DNA of 64,000 bases from Neoarius graeffei (taxonomy: Eukaryota > Chordata > Actinopteri > Siluriformes > Ariidae). The stretch covers positions 49,473,021 through 49,537,020 of the forward strand of contig NC_083587.1 of assembly GCF_027579695.1 (NCBI RefSeq), in the 5' to 3' direction. The notes under the pieces are model-generated. The model did no database searches. It saw only the letters and a list, made by a program, of their open reading frames with translations, and was not told the origin of the DNA. The translations under genes and the position numbers were made by a program. Below, one piece after another: positions 1-10,522 of this stretch; positions within the stretch are counted from its first letter, which is position 1; the number at the start of each line of letters is the position of its first letter.

Positions 1-1045
1 TCCCATTCATCATTTTTAAGTGATGTCTCATCACTTGTAATTATTCAACAAATGTACATTTCTTTCCACGTTCAATAGTCATCTTAAACGCGTAACTTTT
101 TGAGTGATGGACTGTAATGTGGTAACAGAGTAATAGTGAATGACATAAGACTGTTGAACATGAAAGAATGAGTTTCTGTTCATGAGATTGAACCTACTCC
201 ACCTGCGCTGAGTCCTGGACATTTGTTCTCATCACATCAAAGTAACTTTTTGTGTCACTGGGATTCGATTATATGCTCACACTGGTATATTACAGTATCT
301 TCTACCAGTCTGTAATCATCAAATTGACCAAACGTTCTTCGTTCTGGAAATATTTTACAGGATTTTGGGTTTGTCAGTAGAGATTCACATTCATGTCATA
401 AGTCATATTGATTAAAAGCTAAGCTTGGCAGACACAAAGAACGAAAGGGCATGTCTTGAATTGCATTATTATTTGGTCAAAAGGGTGAGGCAAAACATTT
501 TTAGCTTGGTGAATAGTCTTTACAGTGACTGTTTCATTTATTTATCTGTTTATTCAGATCAAGTCTGCTGAAAAATACAATTGATTTCATTTCATGTAAA
601 GTGACGTGGATCGCTGGTGTTATAATTGGTATTCATTATGCATTCATGATCTAATAGTGTTTGTGGGTAAACATACTTTTTTAAAAATTATTATTATGCA
701 ATTGCATCCAAGTCTGAATTCAGCACCAATTTTTATTTAATCCCATAAAAGAAATTACTTTTCAAAGGAAATACAATTTATAACTAACACACAACGTGAC
801 ACAATCAAATCATCTCTCAAAAACCAACTGCTTATGTTAGCTGAATTATTATGGTCCTCAATAACAACTTTTTAGTGAAGTTTTGTCTGAAAGTTTTTTT
901 TTTTGTTAAAAGAACCACTGACAATGATCCTTTTTTCCCCTCATGAGTGGTAAATATCTGTGGAGTTTAATAGAAAGCCATCAGATTAGTTTCTCACATA
1001 CAGATCAGTCATGCATAGATAAAGTTTCTATTTTTTAAAGACCCA
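1..1045. other. Non-coding flank, nothing recognised
   Basis: AT-rich DNA with no convincing reading frame, splice structure or recognisable repeat. I see nothing I can support here. Confidence 0.5.
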
Positions 1046-1392
1046 CAGTCCTGTGCAAAAGTTTTAGGCACCCTATTTTTTTCATACAAACTTTGTTATA
1101 GATTTCTATTTTACGTCTTCTACATTATCGAGTCGGTACAAAAAACATTGTAGAGCTCCAAACGTTCGTTTTCCAGCACAAAATTCAATGTTACAGGAAA
1201 AAAAAAGTTTGTATCTGAGCAGCATATTCCATAAGTGTTAGGACTAGGACTGTTTTGGCCTCTAGAGGCCGCTGTTATTTCCTTTTCATGTCGTGTTTAT
1301 TTTGGCCTCTAGAGGCCGCCACTGTTCCTGTGTTTTGTGTTTGTGTTAATTGCCTAATTATCTTCACCTGTGTCCTTAATTAGTTTGTCTAT

Positions 1393-1431
1393 TTATACCC
1401 CTGAGTTCAGTCCTCTTGTCACGGAGTCTTT
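1393..1431 (+). promoter_or_regulatory. Predicted LTR core promoter and start of R
   Basis: TTTATACC is followed about 27 bp later by ACGGAGTCTTT (1421-1431). In sushi/Tf1-type elements the 5' end of the transcript pairs with the primer site. The 11-nt complement of this stretch lies at 1714-1724, immediately after the LTR, which supports a transcription start near 1421. The start itself is inferred. Confidence 0.55.
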
Positions 1432-1643
1432 GTGCTGTTATGTTTATCTCCAGTTTCCTTTGTACTGTGTTTTTTGATCTTCTTAGCTTTTGAATTTTTG
1501 CACTTTGCTTTTCTTTTGGATTATACTCTGGTTTTTTTTTTGTCTTTTGTTTTGCCCTGTATATAGTGTATATAGTTTAAATAAACCTTTTGATTCTTTT
1601 TCTACTTCCGCCTCACGCCTCTGCATTTGAGTCATCCCCCTGG

Positions 1644-1696
1644 TGGCCTAGTGGGGGTTTGCTGGATTATCACACCAACGAACCAGGTTCGAATCC
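1644..1696 (+). promoter_or_regulatory. tRNA-like segment with A and B boxes inside the LTR 3' end
   Basis: TGGCCTAGTGG (1644-1654) matches the Pol III A-box consensus and GGTTCGAATCC (1686-1696) matches the B box. The 31-bp gap between them is close to that of tRNA genes and tRNA-derived SINEs. The same pair occurs in the 3' LTR at 6485-6495 and 6527-6537. Whether Pol III uses it is unknown. Confidence 0.5.
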
Positions 1697-1712
1697 CAGC
1701 AAAACCCTAACA

Positions 1713-1724
1713 GAAAGACTCCGT
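1713..1724 (+). other. Primer-binding site of self-priming type
   Basis: AAAGACTCCGT (1714-1724) follows the 5' LTR directly and is the exact complement of 1421-1431 in R. No match to a host tRNA 3' end starting TGG is seen at the LTR boundary. Self-priming by the RNA 5' end is established for Tf1 and proposed for sushi elements. Confidence 0.6.
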
Positions 1725-1725
1725 C

Positions 1726-2763
1726 ATGACCGACTCAGCAGAGGCTGCTTCAACTGTCTACCCGGCCAACCTTCAGGGAATTATGGCAGCTTTGACACGC
1801 TTCGGAGCAACCATGGACGCTCATGGACGTACACTCACCAGCCAACGTGAGGCCCTCGTTCGCCACGAGGAACTGCTTCAGCAAATTGGGAAAACCCTGG
1901 CACAGCTGACATCTCTGCCTGCATCTCCTGCTCCTGATCCAGTTCCTGCTCCTGATCCAGTTCCTGCTCCTGATCCAGCTCCCACTCCTGCTCCAGTGCC
2001 TCCTGCAATGCTGCCTTCTTCACCTCGCGAACCCAGCCTTCCTGCACCACAGAGGTATGACGGCAAGCACAGTGAGTGCCGAGAGTTCCTTACCCAGTGT
2101 CAACTCACCTTTGAGCTTCAGCCTACCACCTACACTACGGATCGCCGCAAGATTGCCTTTGTGATAACCTTATTAGCTGGTAAGGCGCGAGCCTGGGCTA
2201 CTGCTATCTGGCAAAGACAGGGACCTGAGTGCTTTGATTTCCAGCTGTTTTCTGAAGAGATGCTTCGGGTCTTCGATCAGGCAGACATCAGTACCGACGC
2301 AGCCCGAAAGCTCATGTCCATCCGGCAAGGAGGAAGCGTCGCAGATTACGCCATCTCGTTCCGAACACTCGCAGCAGTAAGTGGATGGAACGAGACTGCC
2401 ATGGTGTCAGCCTTCCACCATGGTCTGTCTGACCCCATCAAGGACGGTCTGGCCTCTATTGGATGCCCAAGTGACCTCAAAACCCTCATCTCACATGCTA
2501 TTCGTCTGGACAACAGGATGAGAGAACGCCACCAAGCCTTGAGCCCCCCCAGCCTCCCTACCTCTACCTGGAGACCGTCTACCTCCTTCAGTGACTGTCC
2601 AGAACCCATGCAAGTGGGTCGTACTCGCCTCTCCGCATCTGAGAGGGAGCGCAGAAGGAGGGACAAGTGCTGCATCTACTGTGGCAAGCCTGGTCACTTC
2701 CGAGCATCATGTCCCGAACTCTTGGGAAAAGGACCGCCCCGTCCAGCCGAGGGAGGGTTGTGA
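1726..2763 (+). CDS. gag: gag polyprotein of the gypsy element (345 aa)
   Basis: The structural protein that forms the retrotransposon particle in the cytoplasm. Residues 1-60 form a helical N-terminus. Residues about 63-95 are Pro/Ala-rich with a repeated PAPDPV unit. Residues about 105-230 form the capsid-like domain of the sushi/PEG10/RTL family ([13 protein letters not shown] near its start). Near the C-terminus a CCHC zinc knuckle reads [15 protein letters not shown]. The start ATG is 13 bp after the LTR, beside the primer site. The 3' end overlaps the pol frame by about 95 bp in the -1 frame, the arrangement this family uses for gag-pol expression. Confidence 0.92.
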   Translation: MTDSAEAASTVYPANLQGIMAALTRFGATMDAHGRTLTSQREALVRHEELLQQIGKTLAQLTSLPASPAPDPVPAPDPVPAPDPAPTPAPVPPAMLPSSPREPSLPAPQRYDGKHSECREFLTQCQLTFELQPTTYTTDRRKIAFVITLLAGKARAWATAIWQRQGPECFDFQLFSEEMLRVFDQADISTDAARKLMSIRQGGSVADYAISFRTLAAVSGWNETAMVSAFHHGLSDPIKDGLASIGCPSDLKTLISHAIRLDNRMRERHQALSPPSLPTSTWRPSTSFSDCPEPMQVGRTRLSASERERRRRDKCCIYCGKPGHFRASCPELLGKGPPRPAEGGL

Positions 2764-5700
2764 CGGGGCCTACCCTCTCTCCCGGACTCCCTGGCCAAGG
2801 AATCTACATCCCGGTCTCCATCTCCTGGGGTGAGTCTGTCCACTCTTGTCAAGCTTTGATAGACTCAGGGGCGGCTGGGAACTTTATGGATATTCACTTC
2901 GCCCAAAGCATCAATATTCCGACTGCACCTCTTGAAGTCCCACTGTCTGTGTCTGCCCTCGATGGCCAAGCGTTAGGTGATGGAAGAGTCACCCAAGTTA
3001 CTTCTCCAGTTTTCCTCCAGTCTCAAGGTCACAAGGAAGAAATATCCCTGCACCTGATTCCTTCACCTGAGTTCCCAGTTATTCTAGGCCTTCCTTGGCT
3101 TACTCGCCACAACCCTCGCATAGACTGGGTAACAAGCCAGGTTGTGGAATGGGGCCCTGCATGCCATGCCTCTTGTCTGCTCTCTAGCTCTCCTGTGTCT
3201 CCTGCCGAGCCCCCTGATCTCACCGAGTTATCTCAAGTTCCCACAGAGTACTGGGATCTCAAGGAGGTATTCAGCAAGAGCAGGGCCGCCGTTCTTCCTC
3301 CGCACCGGGCCTACGACTGTGCCATCGACTTGCTCCCTGGGACTACCCCTCCTCGTGGCAGACTGTTTTCCCTCTCTCAGCCAGAACGCAAGGCTATGGA
3401 GGAATACCTCAAAGACGCCCTGGTCTCTGGGTTCATTCGACCCTCCACCTCACCTGCTGGTGCCGGCTTCTTCTTTGTCGGCAAGAAGGATGGGGGGCTT
3501 CGACCATGTATTGACTACAGGGGCCTGAACAAGATTACTGTGCGCAACCAATATCCTCTTCCGCTGATGTCCACTGCTTTCGACCTGCTCCAAGGCGCCA
3601 CCGTCTTCACCAAGTTGGACCTACGGAACGCATACCACCTCATCCGTATCCGACAGGGAGACGAGTGGAAGACTGCCTTTAACACCCCGTCTGGGCACTA
3701 CGAATACCAGGTGATGCCCTTCGGACTCACCAACGCACCAGCTGTTTTTCAGGCCCTAATCAACGACGTCTTAAGGGACATGATTAACCTATACGTTTTT
3801 GTCTACCTCGACGACATCCTTATCTTTTCCAAGACCGTGCAGGAGCACCGCCACCATGTCCGCCAGGTTCTCCAGAGGCTGCTACAGAACAATCTGTTCG
3901 CCAAGGCCCAGAAATGCGAATTTCATGTTCCCGAGGTCTCCTTTCTGGGATTTATTGTACGGACAGGCCAACTCCAAATGGACCCTGCCAAGACCCTGGC
4001 CGTCCGGGATTGGCCTACTCCCAAGTCCGTTAAGGAGGTTCAGCGGTTCTTAGGATTCGCTAACTTCTACCGCAAGTTCATCAGGAACTTCAGTTCTGTG
4101 GCAGCACCCATGTCAGACCTCACCAAAGGGACAGGTGGATCTTATGGCTGGTCTCCTCAGGCAGAAAAGGCGTTCAAAGACCTCAAGGACCGCTTCTGCA
4201 CGGCACCCATTCTGGTTCTCCCGGACACCTCCCAACCATTCATCGTGGAGGTGGACGCCTCGGACAGTGGTGTCGGCGCGGTGCTCTCTCAACGTTCGGA
4301 AGGAAAGCTGCACCCCTGCGCTTACTTCTCCCACCGCCTGAGTCCTGCTGAGTCCCGGTACGATGTGGGGGATCGAGAACTGCTAGCGGTCAAACTGGCC
4401 CTTGAGGAGTGGAGGCACTGGCTGGAGGGAGCACAACATCCATTCCTGGTTTGGACTGACCACAAGAACCTGGAGTACCTCCAGCAAGCCAAGAGACTGA
4501 ACCCTCGACAGGCTAGGTGGGCCCTGTTTTTCAGTCGGTTTGACTTCACCCTCTCATACCGCCCCGGCTCCAAGAACACCAAACCTGACGCACTGTCCAG
4601 ACTGTTCTCTGCCACTAACAGGGAGAATGAAGTCGGGCCTATTATCCTTGTGTCCCGGATTGTGGCCCCTGTCCGCTGGGGTATTGAGGAGGCTGTCCGA
4701 CGAGCCCAACGCCAGGACCCCGGTCCTGGGACGGGGCCACCAGGCCTCTTGTACGTCCCACATCAAGCCCGGGCCAAGGTTCTCCAGTGGGGTCACTCTT
4801 CCCCTCTCACCGCCCACCCGGGAGCTCGGAGGACCCTGGACTTCCTGAAAAGACGCTTCTGGTGGCCTAACATGGAGAAGGAAGTAAGGTCATTTGTCCT
4901 GTCCTGTGAGGTTTGCACCAGAACCAAGAACCCACGACAGCGTCCCCAGGGTCTCCTGCATCCTCTGACCATTCCCCGGCGTCCCTGGTCCCACGTGGCA
5001 GTCGACTTTATCACGGGTCTCCCTGAGTCACAAGGTAACACGGTCATTTTGGTCTTAGTTGACAGATTCTCCAAGGCCTGCCGCTTCATACCACTGTGCA
5101 AACTCCCCTCTGCTCTTGAAACTGCGAAACTTTTGTTTAATCATGTCTTCCGAGTCTTTGGTCTTCCACAGGACATCGTCTCAGACCGAGGGCCCCAGTT
5201 CTCCTCCCGAGTGTGGCACGGGTTCTGCAAGGTCATCGGAGCCACTGCCAGCCTCTCCTCTGGGTTTCACCCACAGTCCAATGGTCAGACGGAGAGGCTC
5301 AACCAGGACCTGGAAACCACCCTGCGAGGCCTGGCTATGGATAACCCGACATCGTGGAGCACCTGGCTGCCATGGGCGGAGTACGCCCACAACACCCTGC
5401 AGTCATCGGCCACCAAGCTGTCGCCATTCCAGTGCCAATTCGGGTTCCAGCCACCTCTGTTCCCGGACCAGGAGGAGGACGCGGGGGTGCCCTCGGTCAA
5501 CCAATATGTGAGACGGTGTCGCAAGACCTGGAGCAAGGTCAGGAAGACCCTCATACAGACCTCCAGAACCAACCAGACTCAGGCCAACCGCCATAGAAGA
5601 CCTGCACACGCTTTCCGCCCTGGGCAGCGTGTTTGGCTGTCCACTAAGGACCTTCCACTGCGGGTGGAGAACCGCAAGCTTGCTCCTCGCTACATTGGCC

Positions 5701-6062
5701 CCTTCAAGGTGGTGCGCAGGGTTAACCCTGTCTCCTACCGGCTCCAGTTGCCCCGGACTCTGAGGATCAACCCCACTTTCCATGTTTCCCTGTTACGGCC
5801 CGTACTGACGTCTACGTATGCCCCTGCCCCTAGGAACCCCCCACCCCCCCGCATCTTCCAGGGGCAGACTGTGTTCACTGTGAATCGCCTGCTTGACTCC
5901 CGCCGGGTCCGCGGCGGGTTGCAATATCTGGTGGACTGGGAGGGCTATGGTCCTGAGGAGCGCTGCTGGGTTCCTGCTCGGGATGTCCTTGATAAAGAAC
6001 TATGTCGGGACTTCCATTCGGCCCATCCGGATCGCCCTGGGAACGTCAGGAGACGCTCCTAG
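2667..6062 (+). CDS. pol: pol polyprotein of the gypsy element (protease, RT, RNase H, integrase, chromodomain)
   Basis: Open frame of 1131 aa; the first in-frame ATG is not necessarily the natural start because pol is expected to be expressed from gag. Domains in order: aspartic protease with ALIDSGAAG; reverse transcriptase with [11 protein letters not shown]; RNase H beginning [15 protein letters not shown]; integrase zinc-binding region (HPGARRT then CEVCTRTK); integrase core with [18 protein letters not shown] and the [14 protein letters not shown] block; and a C-terminal chromodomain ([15 protein letters not shown]). The chromodomain probably steers integration to marked chromatin. The length is normal for a fish sushi-type pol. 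Confidence 0.93.
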   Translation: MLHLLWQAWSLPSIMSRTLGKRTAPSSRGRVVTGPTLSPGLPGQGIYIPVSISWGESVHSCQALIDSGAAGNFMDIHFAQSINIPTAPLEVPLSVSALDGQALGDGRVTQVTSPVFLQSQGHKEEISLHLIPSPEFPVILGLPWLTRHNPRIDWVTSQVVEWGPACHASCLLSSSPVSPAEPPDLTELSQVPTEYWDLKEVFSKSRAAVLPPHRAYDCAIDLLPGTTPPRGRLFSLSQPERKAMEEYLKDALVSGFIRPSTSPAGAGFFFVGKKDGGLRPCIDYRGLNKITVRNQYPLPLMSTAFDLLQGATVFTKLDLRNAYHLIRIRQGDEWKTAFNTPSGHYEYQVMPFGLTNAPAVFQALINDVLRDMINLYVFVYLDDILIFSKTVQEHRHHVRQVLQRLLQNNLFAKAQKCEFHVPEVSFLGFIVRTGQLQMDPAKTLAVRDWPTPKSVKEVQRFLGFANFYRKFIRNFSSVAAPMSDLTKGTGGSYGWSPQAEKAFKDLKDRFCTAPILVLPDTSQPFIVEVDASDSGVGAVLSQRSEGKLHPCAYFSHRLSPAESRYDVGDRELLAVKLALEEWRHWLEGAQHPFLVWTDHKNLEYLQQAKRLNPRQARWALFFSRFDFTLSYRPGSKNTKPDALSRLFSATNRENEVGPIILVSRIVAPVRWGIEEAVRRAQRQDPGPGTGPPGLLYVPHQARAKVLQWGHSSPLTAHPGARRTLDFLKRRFWWPNMEKEVRSFVLSCEVCTRTKNPRQRPQGLLHPLTIPRRPWSHVAVDFITGLPESQGNTVILVLVDRFSKACRFIPLCKLPSALETAKLLFNHVFRVFGLPQDIVSDRGPQFSSRVWHGFCKVIGATASLSSGFHPQSNGQTERLNQDLETTLRGLAMDNPTSWSTWLPWAEYAHNTLQSSATKLSPFQCQFGFQPPLFPDQEEDAGVPSVNQYVRRCRKTWSKVRKTLIQTSRTNQTQANRHRRPAHAFRPGQRVWLSTKDLPLRVENRKLAPRYIGPFKVVRRVNPVSYRLQLPRTLRINPTFHVSLLRPVLTSTYAPAPRNPPPPRIFQGQTVFTVNRLLDSRRVRGGLQYLVDWEGYGPEERCWVPARDVLDKELCRDFHSAHPDRPGNVRRRS

Positions 6063-6071
6063 AGGGGGGGG
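6061..6071 (+). other. Polypurine tract of the gypsy element
   Basis: AGAGGGGGGG lies immediately before the 3' LTR, where plus-strand priming is expected. It begins at the pol stop codon. Confidence 0.7.
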
Positions 6072-6074
6072 TCC

Positions 6075-6553
6075 TGTTAGGACTAGGACTGTTTTGGCCT
6101 CTAGAGGCCGCTGTTATTTCCTTTTCATGTCGTGTTTATTTTGGCCTCTAGAGGCCGCCACTGTTCCTGTGTTTTGTGTTTGTGTTAATTGCCTAATTAT
6201 CTTCACCTGTGTCCTTAATTAGTTTGTCTATTTATACCCCTGAGTTCAGTCCTCTTGTCACGGAGTCTTTGTGCTGTTATGTTTATCTCCAGTTTCCTTT
6301 GTACTGTGTTTTTTGATCTTCTTAGCTTTTGAATTTTTGCACTTTGCTTTTCTTTTGGATTATACTCTTTGGTTTTTTTTTTGTCTTTTGTTTTGCCCTG
6401 TATATAGTGTATATAGTTTAAATAAACCTTTTGATTCTTTTTCTACTTCCGCCTCACGCCTCTGCATTTGAGTCATCCCCCTGGTGGCCTAGTGGGGGTT
6501 TGCTGGATTATCACACCAACGAACCAGGTTCGAATCCCAGCAAAACCCTAACA
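6075..6553 (+). repeat. 3' LTR of the gypsy element (479 bp)
   Basis: Matches the 5' LTR along its whole length apart from a short indel. Its right edge CCTAACA is followed by the target duplicate ATAAG. Confidence 0.95.
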
Positions 6554-6892
6554 ATAAGATAGCACTTTTCAGATTAAAAAAGAAAACATAATGAAGGCTA
6601 CTGGGTTTTGGTGCAAAATGAAGAAGCGAGTGTGACAGTCAGTGTCCAGAAGAACTGGGGCTGGTTCTGGAAGATGCTCAGTAAAACCTACAGCTCATGA
6701 GACTACTATTTTCTTTAAAAGCAAAGCTTCGTCTGACACCAAATATTGACTTTGTTTCATTTATCATGACTTACTACTTACTGTTTATAGTATGTTTGTT
6801 TTAATGTTGAAACGTTTTATTTCATTATTTTTGAAGCCATTTGTGGTCCACAGCATTTCTTTACATGTGCCTAAGACTTTTGTGCGGTACTG

Positions 6893-7260
6893 TACATTGA
6901 GAAATGAAATACTACATGATAATTTTACTGCTTTTCACAGCCATCAGATATTGTAAGGCAAACCAAGGCAAATTTATTTATGTAGCACATCTCATATGCA
7001 AGGCAATTCAAGGCACCATTACAAAAAAAAAGGAAACAAAAAGTAAAGATAACTGTAAGATGGAACAGGAAAGATTTCAGTCTCAATTTAAAAATATTTT
7101 AATGTTGAGGCACTTCCGAGACTCTAGCCGAGCGTATCCGCGTATTGGTGTTGCTGTGTGCACGGCTAACGGTTTTAGTGTAAACGCGAATCGTTTTAAG
7201 AACGTTAATCTGATGATCCGCTGATTCGACGTAATGTAAACGTAGCCTAAGAGAGTTGGT
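6893..7260. repeat. Interspersed-repeat fragments
   Basis: At about 6950-7020 there is a common teleost repeat head (GGCAAATTTATTTATGTAGC). At about 7115-7250 there is the right-hand end of the same miniature element found at 25099-25669, sharing GTTGCTGTGTGCACG and the terminal TAATGTAAACG. Both are truncated. Confidence 0.6.
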
Positions 7261-8512
7261 TCCATCTAAGAGCAGCGTAAAAGCTAAAATACACTTCTTT
7301 GTGCTTCCTGTTTAGTTAAATGATGAGTTCTAATGGCCTGAGAGTCCTGCTAGGCTCATATTGCCTATATGTATGTTCCTAATCTGTGCCGTGTTTTAGA
7401 GACAGGTCGAAGTACTCTGAAGTCTATTCTGTACCACATTGTAAGTCAAGGTAGGGATTGAAGAATCAGGAAGATGTGTTCCCTCAGCTAGTGAGAACTC
7501 TGGCACCTGTGTTTTGGATCAATTGTAGCTGTATGTCTTTTTTTGGGAAGTTCAGTCAGGAGACTATTCCAGTAGTCACCCCTACTAGAAATAAATGTAT
7601 GAATGAAGTATTGTTTTGACAGGGAATATTTTATTTTGGTGAATGTCTAAGATGATAGAATGATGTTCTACAGTGCCCTCCATGATTACTGACACCCCCT
7701 GTAAACAGGGCCGTAACTACCATTGAGGACACCGAGGTCATGTCCTCGGCATTTTTTTCCCACGGTATTTTTTTTTCACTCAGAAATGTGAAATTAATAT
7801 ATGATGAAAAAGATTAGTACAAAGGATTCGAAAAAAAAATTCCACCTTTTGGTGAAGTCGCTTCATCTCACACTGAAAAAATGAGAAAAATCCAACCTTT
7901 AATTGAAATAAATTTATTCAGAGAAAAATCTCTCATCAAGAAATAGTTTTCAACAAAAATGCATGTGCTACTATTATTGGCCCCTCTGGAATGTACTAAC
8001 TGAAGCATGTTTCCCATTTAAACTGTCCATTTCTGAGTTGATTGGAGTGTGTAGGGACTTTCAAGCTGTAATCCATGACTTCCTGATTAACTGAGGCACA
8101 TAAAGATAAGAGAGAACACACAAGCCAAATAAGGGAGAAGTGTGTTGACCTTCATAAGTAAGAGAATGACTATTTAAAAGAAAAAAAACCCTACTCATCT
8201 GAAAATGTCTATTTCTCCATTTCTACTGTTAGGGCAAATAATAATAATAAGTGGACACCAAACAGAACTGTTACAAACTTGCCTGGAAGAGGACACAAGT
8301 TTATTTTGCCCCCATGTACAGTGAGGAGGGTAAGAGGTTTAAAAAAAAAATCCCGAAGGACCGCTGTTGGCAAATGACAAGAAAAAATAAAATCTTAGGG
8401 TTTCCAAGTTTCCAAAAGCACCATCAGACTCCACCTCCATGCCAACAGATTATTTGGAAGGGTCCAGAAAAAAGCCTTTTCTGTCAGTTAAACACAAACA
8501 TAAGCACCTGAA

Positions 8513-8832
8513 TCTGTGGTTGGTTGAAGAGAGCAACTGGACTTGCTTGAAGATTCTTGAAAACGTTTCGCCTCTCATCCTAAAGGCTTCCTCAGTTCTG
8601 TCTGACTAATAGGGAGTATCCAGTATTTATCCTCTCATGGATCATCATAGAATCCAAATTAGAATGCTGATGGCTGCATTGTAGGTGGCTGATCAAAGAT
8701 GTCATAGACATCTGAGGAAGCCTTTAGGATGAGAGGCGAAACATTTTCAAGAATCTTCAAGCAAGTCCAGTTGCTCTCTTCAACCAACCACAGATTACTA
8801 TGTACCTGGATGACTGAGATTCTTCACAGATA
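8513..8832. mobile_element. Retroposed inverted-repeat fragment, possibly Penelope-like
   Basis: Inserted in the Tc1-like element with a 13-bp duplication ATAAGCACCTGAA (8500-8512 and 8833-8845). The two ends are inverted copies of about 85 bp containing GGATGAGAGGCGAAAC. That motif resembles termini of Penelope-like retroelements, and variable-length duplications fit them too. The family call is tentative. Confidence 0.55.
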
Positions 8833-8846
8833 TAAGCACCTGAAGT

Positions 8847-9410
8847 TTGCGAAACGCTACTACAGCTTTGACTAGAACTGTGTTCTCTGGTCTGATGAAA
8901 CAAAAATGGAGCTTTTTGGTAATAAACACTCAAGGTGGGTTTGGTGTAAAGAGAAGGATGGCTATAATGAAAAGAACCCGATCCCGACTAAATATGGTGG
9001 AAGTTCTGTGTTTGTTTTTTGGGGGCTGTTTTTCCTCCAAAGTCCCTGGAAACCTTGTTAGGGTACGTGGCATCATGGACTCCATGAAATACCAGGACAT
9101 TTTAAATCTAAATCTGGCTGCATCTACCAGGAAACTAAATCTGGGTCGTCATTGGATCTTCCAGCAGGACAATGATCTGAAGCATATGTCCAAATCAACA
9201 CAAAAATGGTTCGCTGAGCCCAGAATCAAGCTTCTGCCCTGGCCATCTCAGTCCCCTGAGCTGAACCCCATTGTAAACCTGTGGGGTGAGCTGAAGAGGA
9301 GAGAGAGCACAAGAGAGGGCCGAGGACCCTGGATGATCTGGAGAGATTGTGTAAAGAGGAATGGGCTCAGATGCCCTGCTCTGTATCTCCAACCTTATAA
9401 AATGTTATAG
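8847..9410 (+). pseudogene. Tc1-like transposase remnant (187-aa open stretch)
   Basis: DDE transposase remnant. The second catalytic Asp region reads FQQDNDLKHMSK, and the third-residue region reads SPELNPIVNLWGELKR, where the Glu of the usual LNPIENLW is replaced by Val. The upstream part (8250-8511) is in another frame and is separated by the 8513-8832 insertion. The frame is broken by frameshifts, so no active enzyme is expected. Confidence 0.8.
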
Positions 9411-9694
9411 GAGAAGATTCAGTGCTGTTTTACTGCCCAAGGGAGGTTGTACAAAGTATTATATTCAAAGGTGTCAATAATAGTGGCGCATGTGTTTTTG
9501 TTGAAAATGATTTTTTTTGGTGAGGGATTTATTTTTCTCTGAATAATTTATTTAAGTTAAAGGTTGGATTTTTCTCATTTTTTTCAGTGTGAGATGAAGC
9601 GACTTCACCAAAAGGTGGATTTTTTTTTCTATCCCTTTTTACAAATCTTTACAAGGGAGGGCAATAATTGTGGAGGGCCCTGTAGATAGTAGAA

Positions 9695-10060
9695 CCCATC
9701 CATCCATTATCCATAACCACTTATCCTGTACAGGGTCATAGGTAAGCTGGAGCCTATCCCAGCTGACTATGGGCAAGAGGCAGGGTACGCCCTGGACAAG
9801 TCGCCAGATCATCACAGCGCTGACACATAGACACACAACCATTCACACTCACACCTACGGTCAATTTAGAGCCACCAATCAGCCTAACCTGTATGTCTTT
9901 GGACTGTGGGGGAAATCGGAGCACCCCGAGGAAACCCATGTAGACATGGGGAGAACATGCAAACTCTGCACAGAAAGGGCCCTGTCAGCCACTGGGCTCG
10001 AACCCAGAACCTTCTTGCTGTGAGGCCACAGTGCTAACCACTACACCACTGTGCTGCCCT
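9695..10060 (-). mobile_element. tRNA-headed SINE, copy 1
   Basis: Family common in this window. The head, on -, contains TGGTGTAGTGG (A box) and a GGGCTCGAACCC-type B box; the body has the CAAAGACATGCAGGTTAGG block; the tail is rich in GATGAG or GGATGG. Near-identical 10-bp flanks (GATAGTAGAA at 9685 and GATGGTAGAA at 10061) look like a target duplication. The copy is diverged. Confidence 0.85.
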
Positions 10061-10208
10061 GATGGTAGAATAATAAATATAAATTTATATTGTGTGCCAT
10101 ATTGACATGGAAAATAGCTTGGTATCTCTAACATTTTCTCATGCAGTTGGAGTTTTCTGGGATAAAACACAACTACTTCCACTTTACACGTCCAATTAAC
10201 AAAAGAAG

Positions 10209-10510
10209 ATGATAATAATAATAATAATAATGCACCAAACCAATTACATGAGATACCACAGTGCAGCAATTCTGACATCTGCTGGATAGCTCAGTCTTTA
10301 CTTCTATGTTCTTTTTTTCTTTTGTTTGCACATAGAAATAGAATAGAAATAGAAAGCCTTTATTGTCATTATACAAGTACAATGAGATTTAAAGCTTCAC
10401 CATACAGTGCACACATAAATACTAAAATAGACATAGGAAAATATGTACAATGATACTAATATAAAACTACTACTAAAAAACTACTACTACTAAAAAAAAA
10501 AACCTACTGA
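10209..10510. repeat. Simple (AAT)n repeat and LINE-type 3' tail repeat
   Basis: A short AAT run lies near 10210-10231. At 10345-10420 there is a common teleost LINE-like tail (GCCTTTATTGTCATTATACA), followed by an A-rich tract with CTACTACTAAAA repeats. Confidence 0.5.
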
Positions 10511-10522
10511 CAACTATACCTA

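Larger units (their letters stand above)
1236..1712 (+). repeat. 5' LTR of the gypsy element (477 bp)
   Basis: It starts TGTTAGGACTAGG and ends CCCTAACA. A TCTAGA-centred motif (GGCCTCTAGAGGCC) occurs twice near its start. A TATA-like TTTATACC lies at 1393-1400 and an AATAAA at 1581-1586. The last 80 bp look tRNA-like (separate entry). Confidence 0.95.
1236..6553 (+). mobile_element. Ty3/gypsy LTR retrotransposon, sushi-type chromovirus, looks whole
   Basis: Element of 5.3 kb with two near-identical LTRs (TGTTAG to CTAACA), an exact 5-bp target duplication ATAAG (1231-1235 and 6554-6558), gag, a protease-RT-RNaseH-integrase polyprotein, and a C-terminal chromodomain. The chromodomain, gag-pol overlap and self-complementary primer site are typical of the sushi/Tf1 group of chromoviruses known in fish. 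The LTRs differ only by a short indel, so the insertion is very recent. Both long reading frames are open, so the copy looks whole. Activity cannot be judged from the sequence. Confidence 0.95.
1046..6892. mobile_element. Tc1/mariner-like miniature element, split by the gypsy insertion
   Basis: The terminal inverted repeats read CAGTCCTGTGCAAAAGTTTT on the left and the inverse of a near copy on the right, ending GCGGTACTG before TA. The left flank is CA rather than TA, so one side of the TA duplication has decayed. The native sequence is 1046-1235 and 6554-6892. The stretch near 6590-6700 faintly resembles a Tc1 transposase tail (a VQKNW-like reading), so the element is probably a deletion derivative. 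The gypsy element sits inside it with its own 5-bp duplication, so the Tc1-like copy is older. Confidence 0.7.
7671..9682 (+). mobile_element. Degenerate Tc1-like transposon with long inverted repeats
   Basis: Flanked by TA (7669-7670, 9683-9684), with terminal repeats starting CAGTGCCCTCCA and ending GGAGGGCCCTG. Inverted repeats extend about 200 bp inward; the CACCTTTTGGTGAAGTCGCT block at 7840 recurs inverted near 9600. The element holds a decayed transposase and a later 320-bp insertion at 8513-8832. A short foreign stretch begins at 7709 (CAGGGCCGTAAC). Confidence 0.85.

Noticed and set aside
4113-5783. Several minus-strand frames of 70-126 aa inside pol
   Set aside because: Shadows of a long GC-rich coding frame on the other strand.
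8513-8832. Hammerhead ribozyme (GATGAGAGGCGAAAC)
   Set aside because: The CUGAUGA core is not intact and I could not form the required stems, so the motif alone is not enough.
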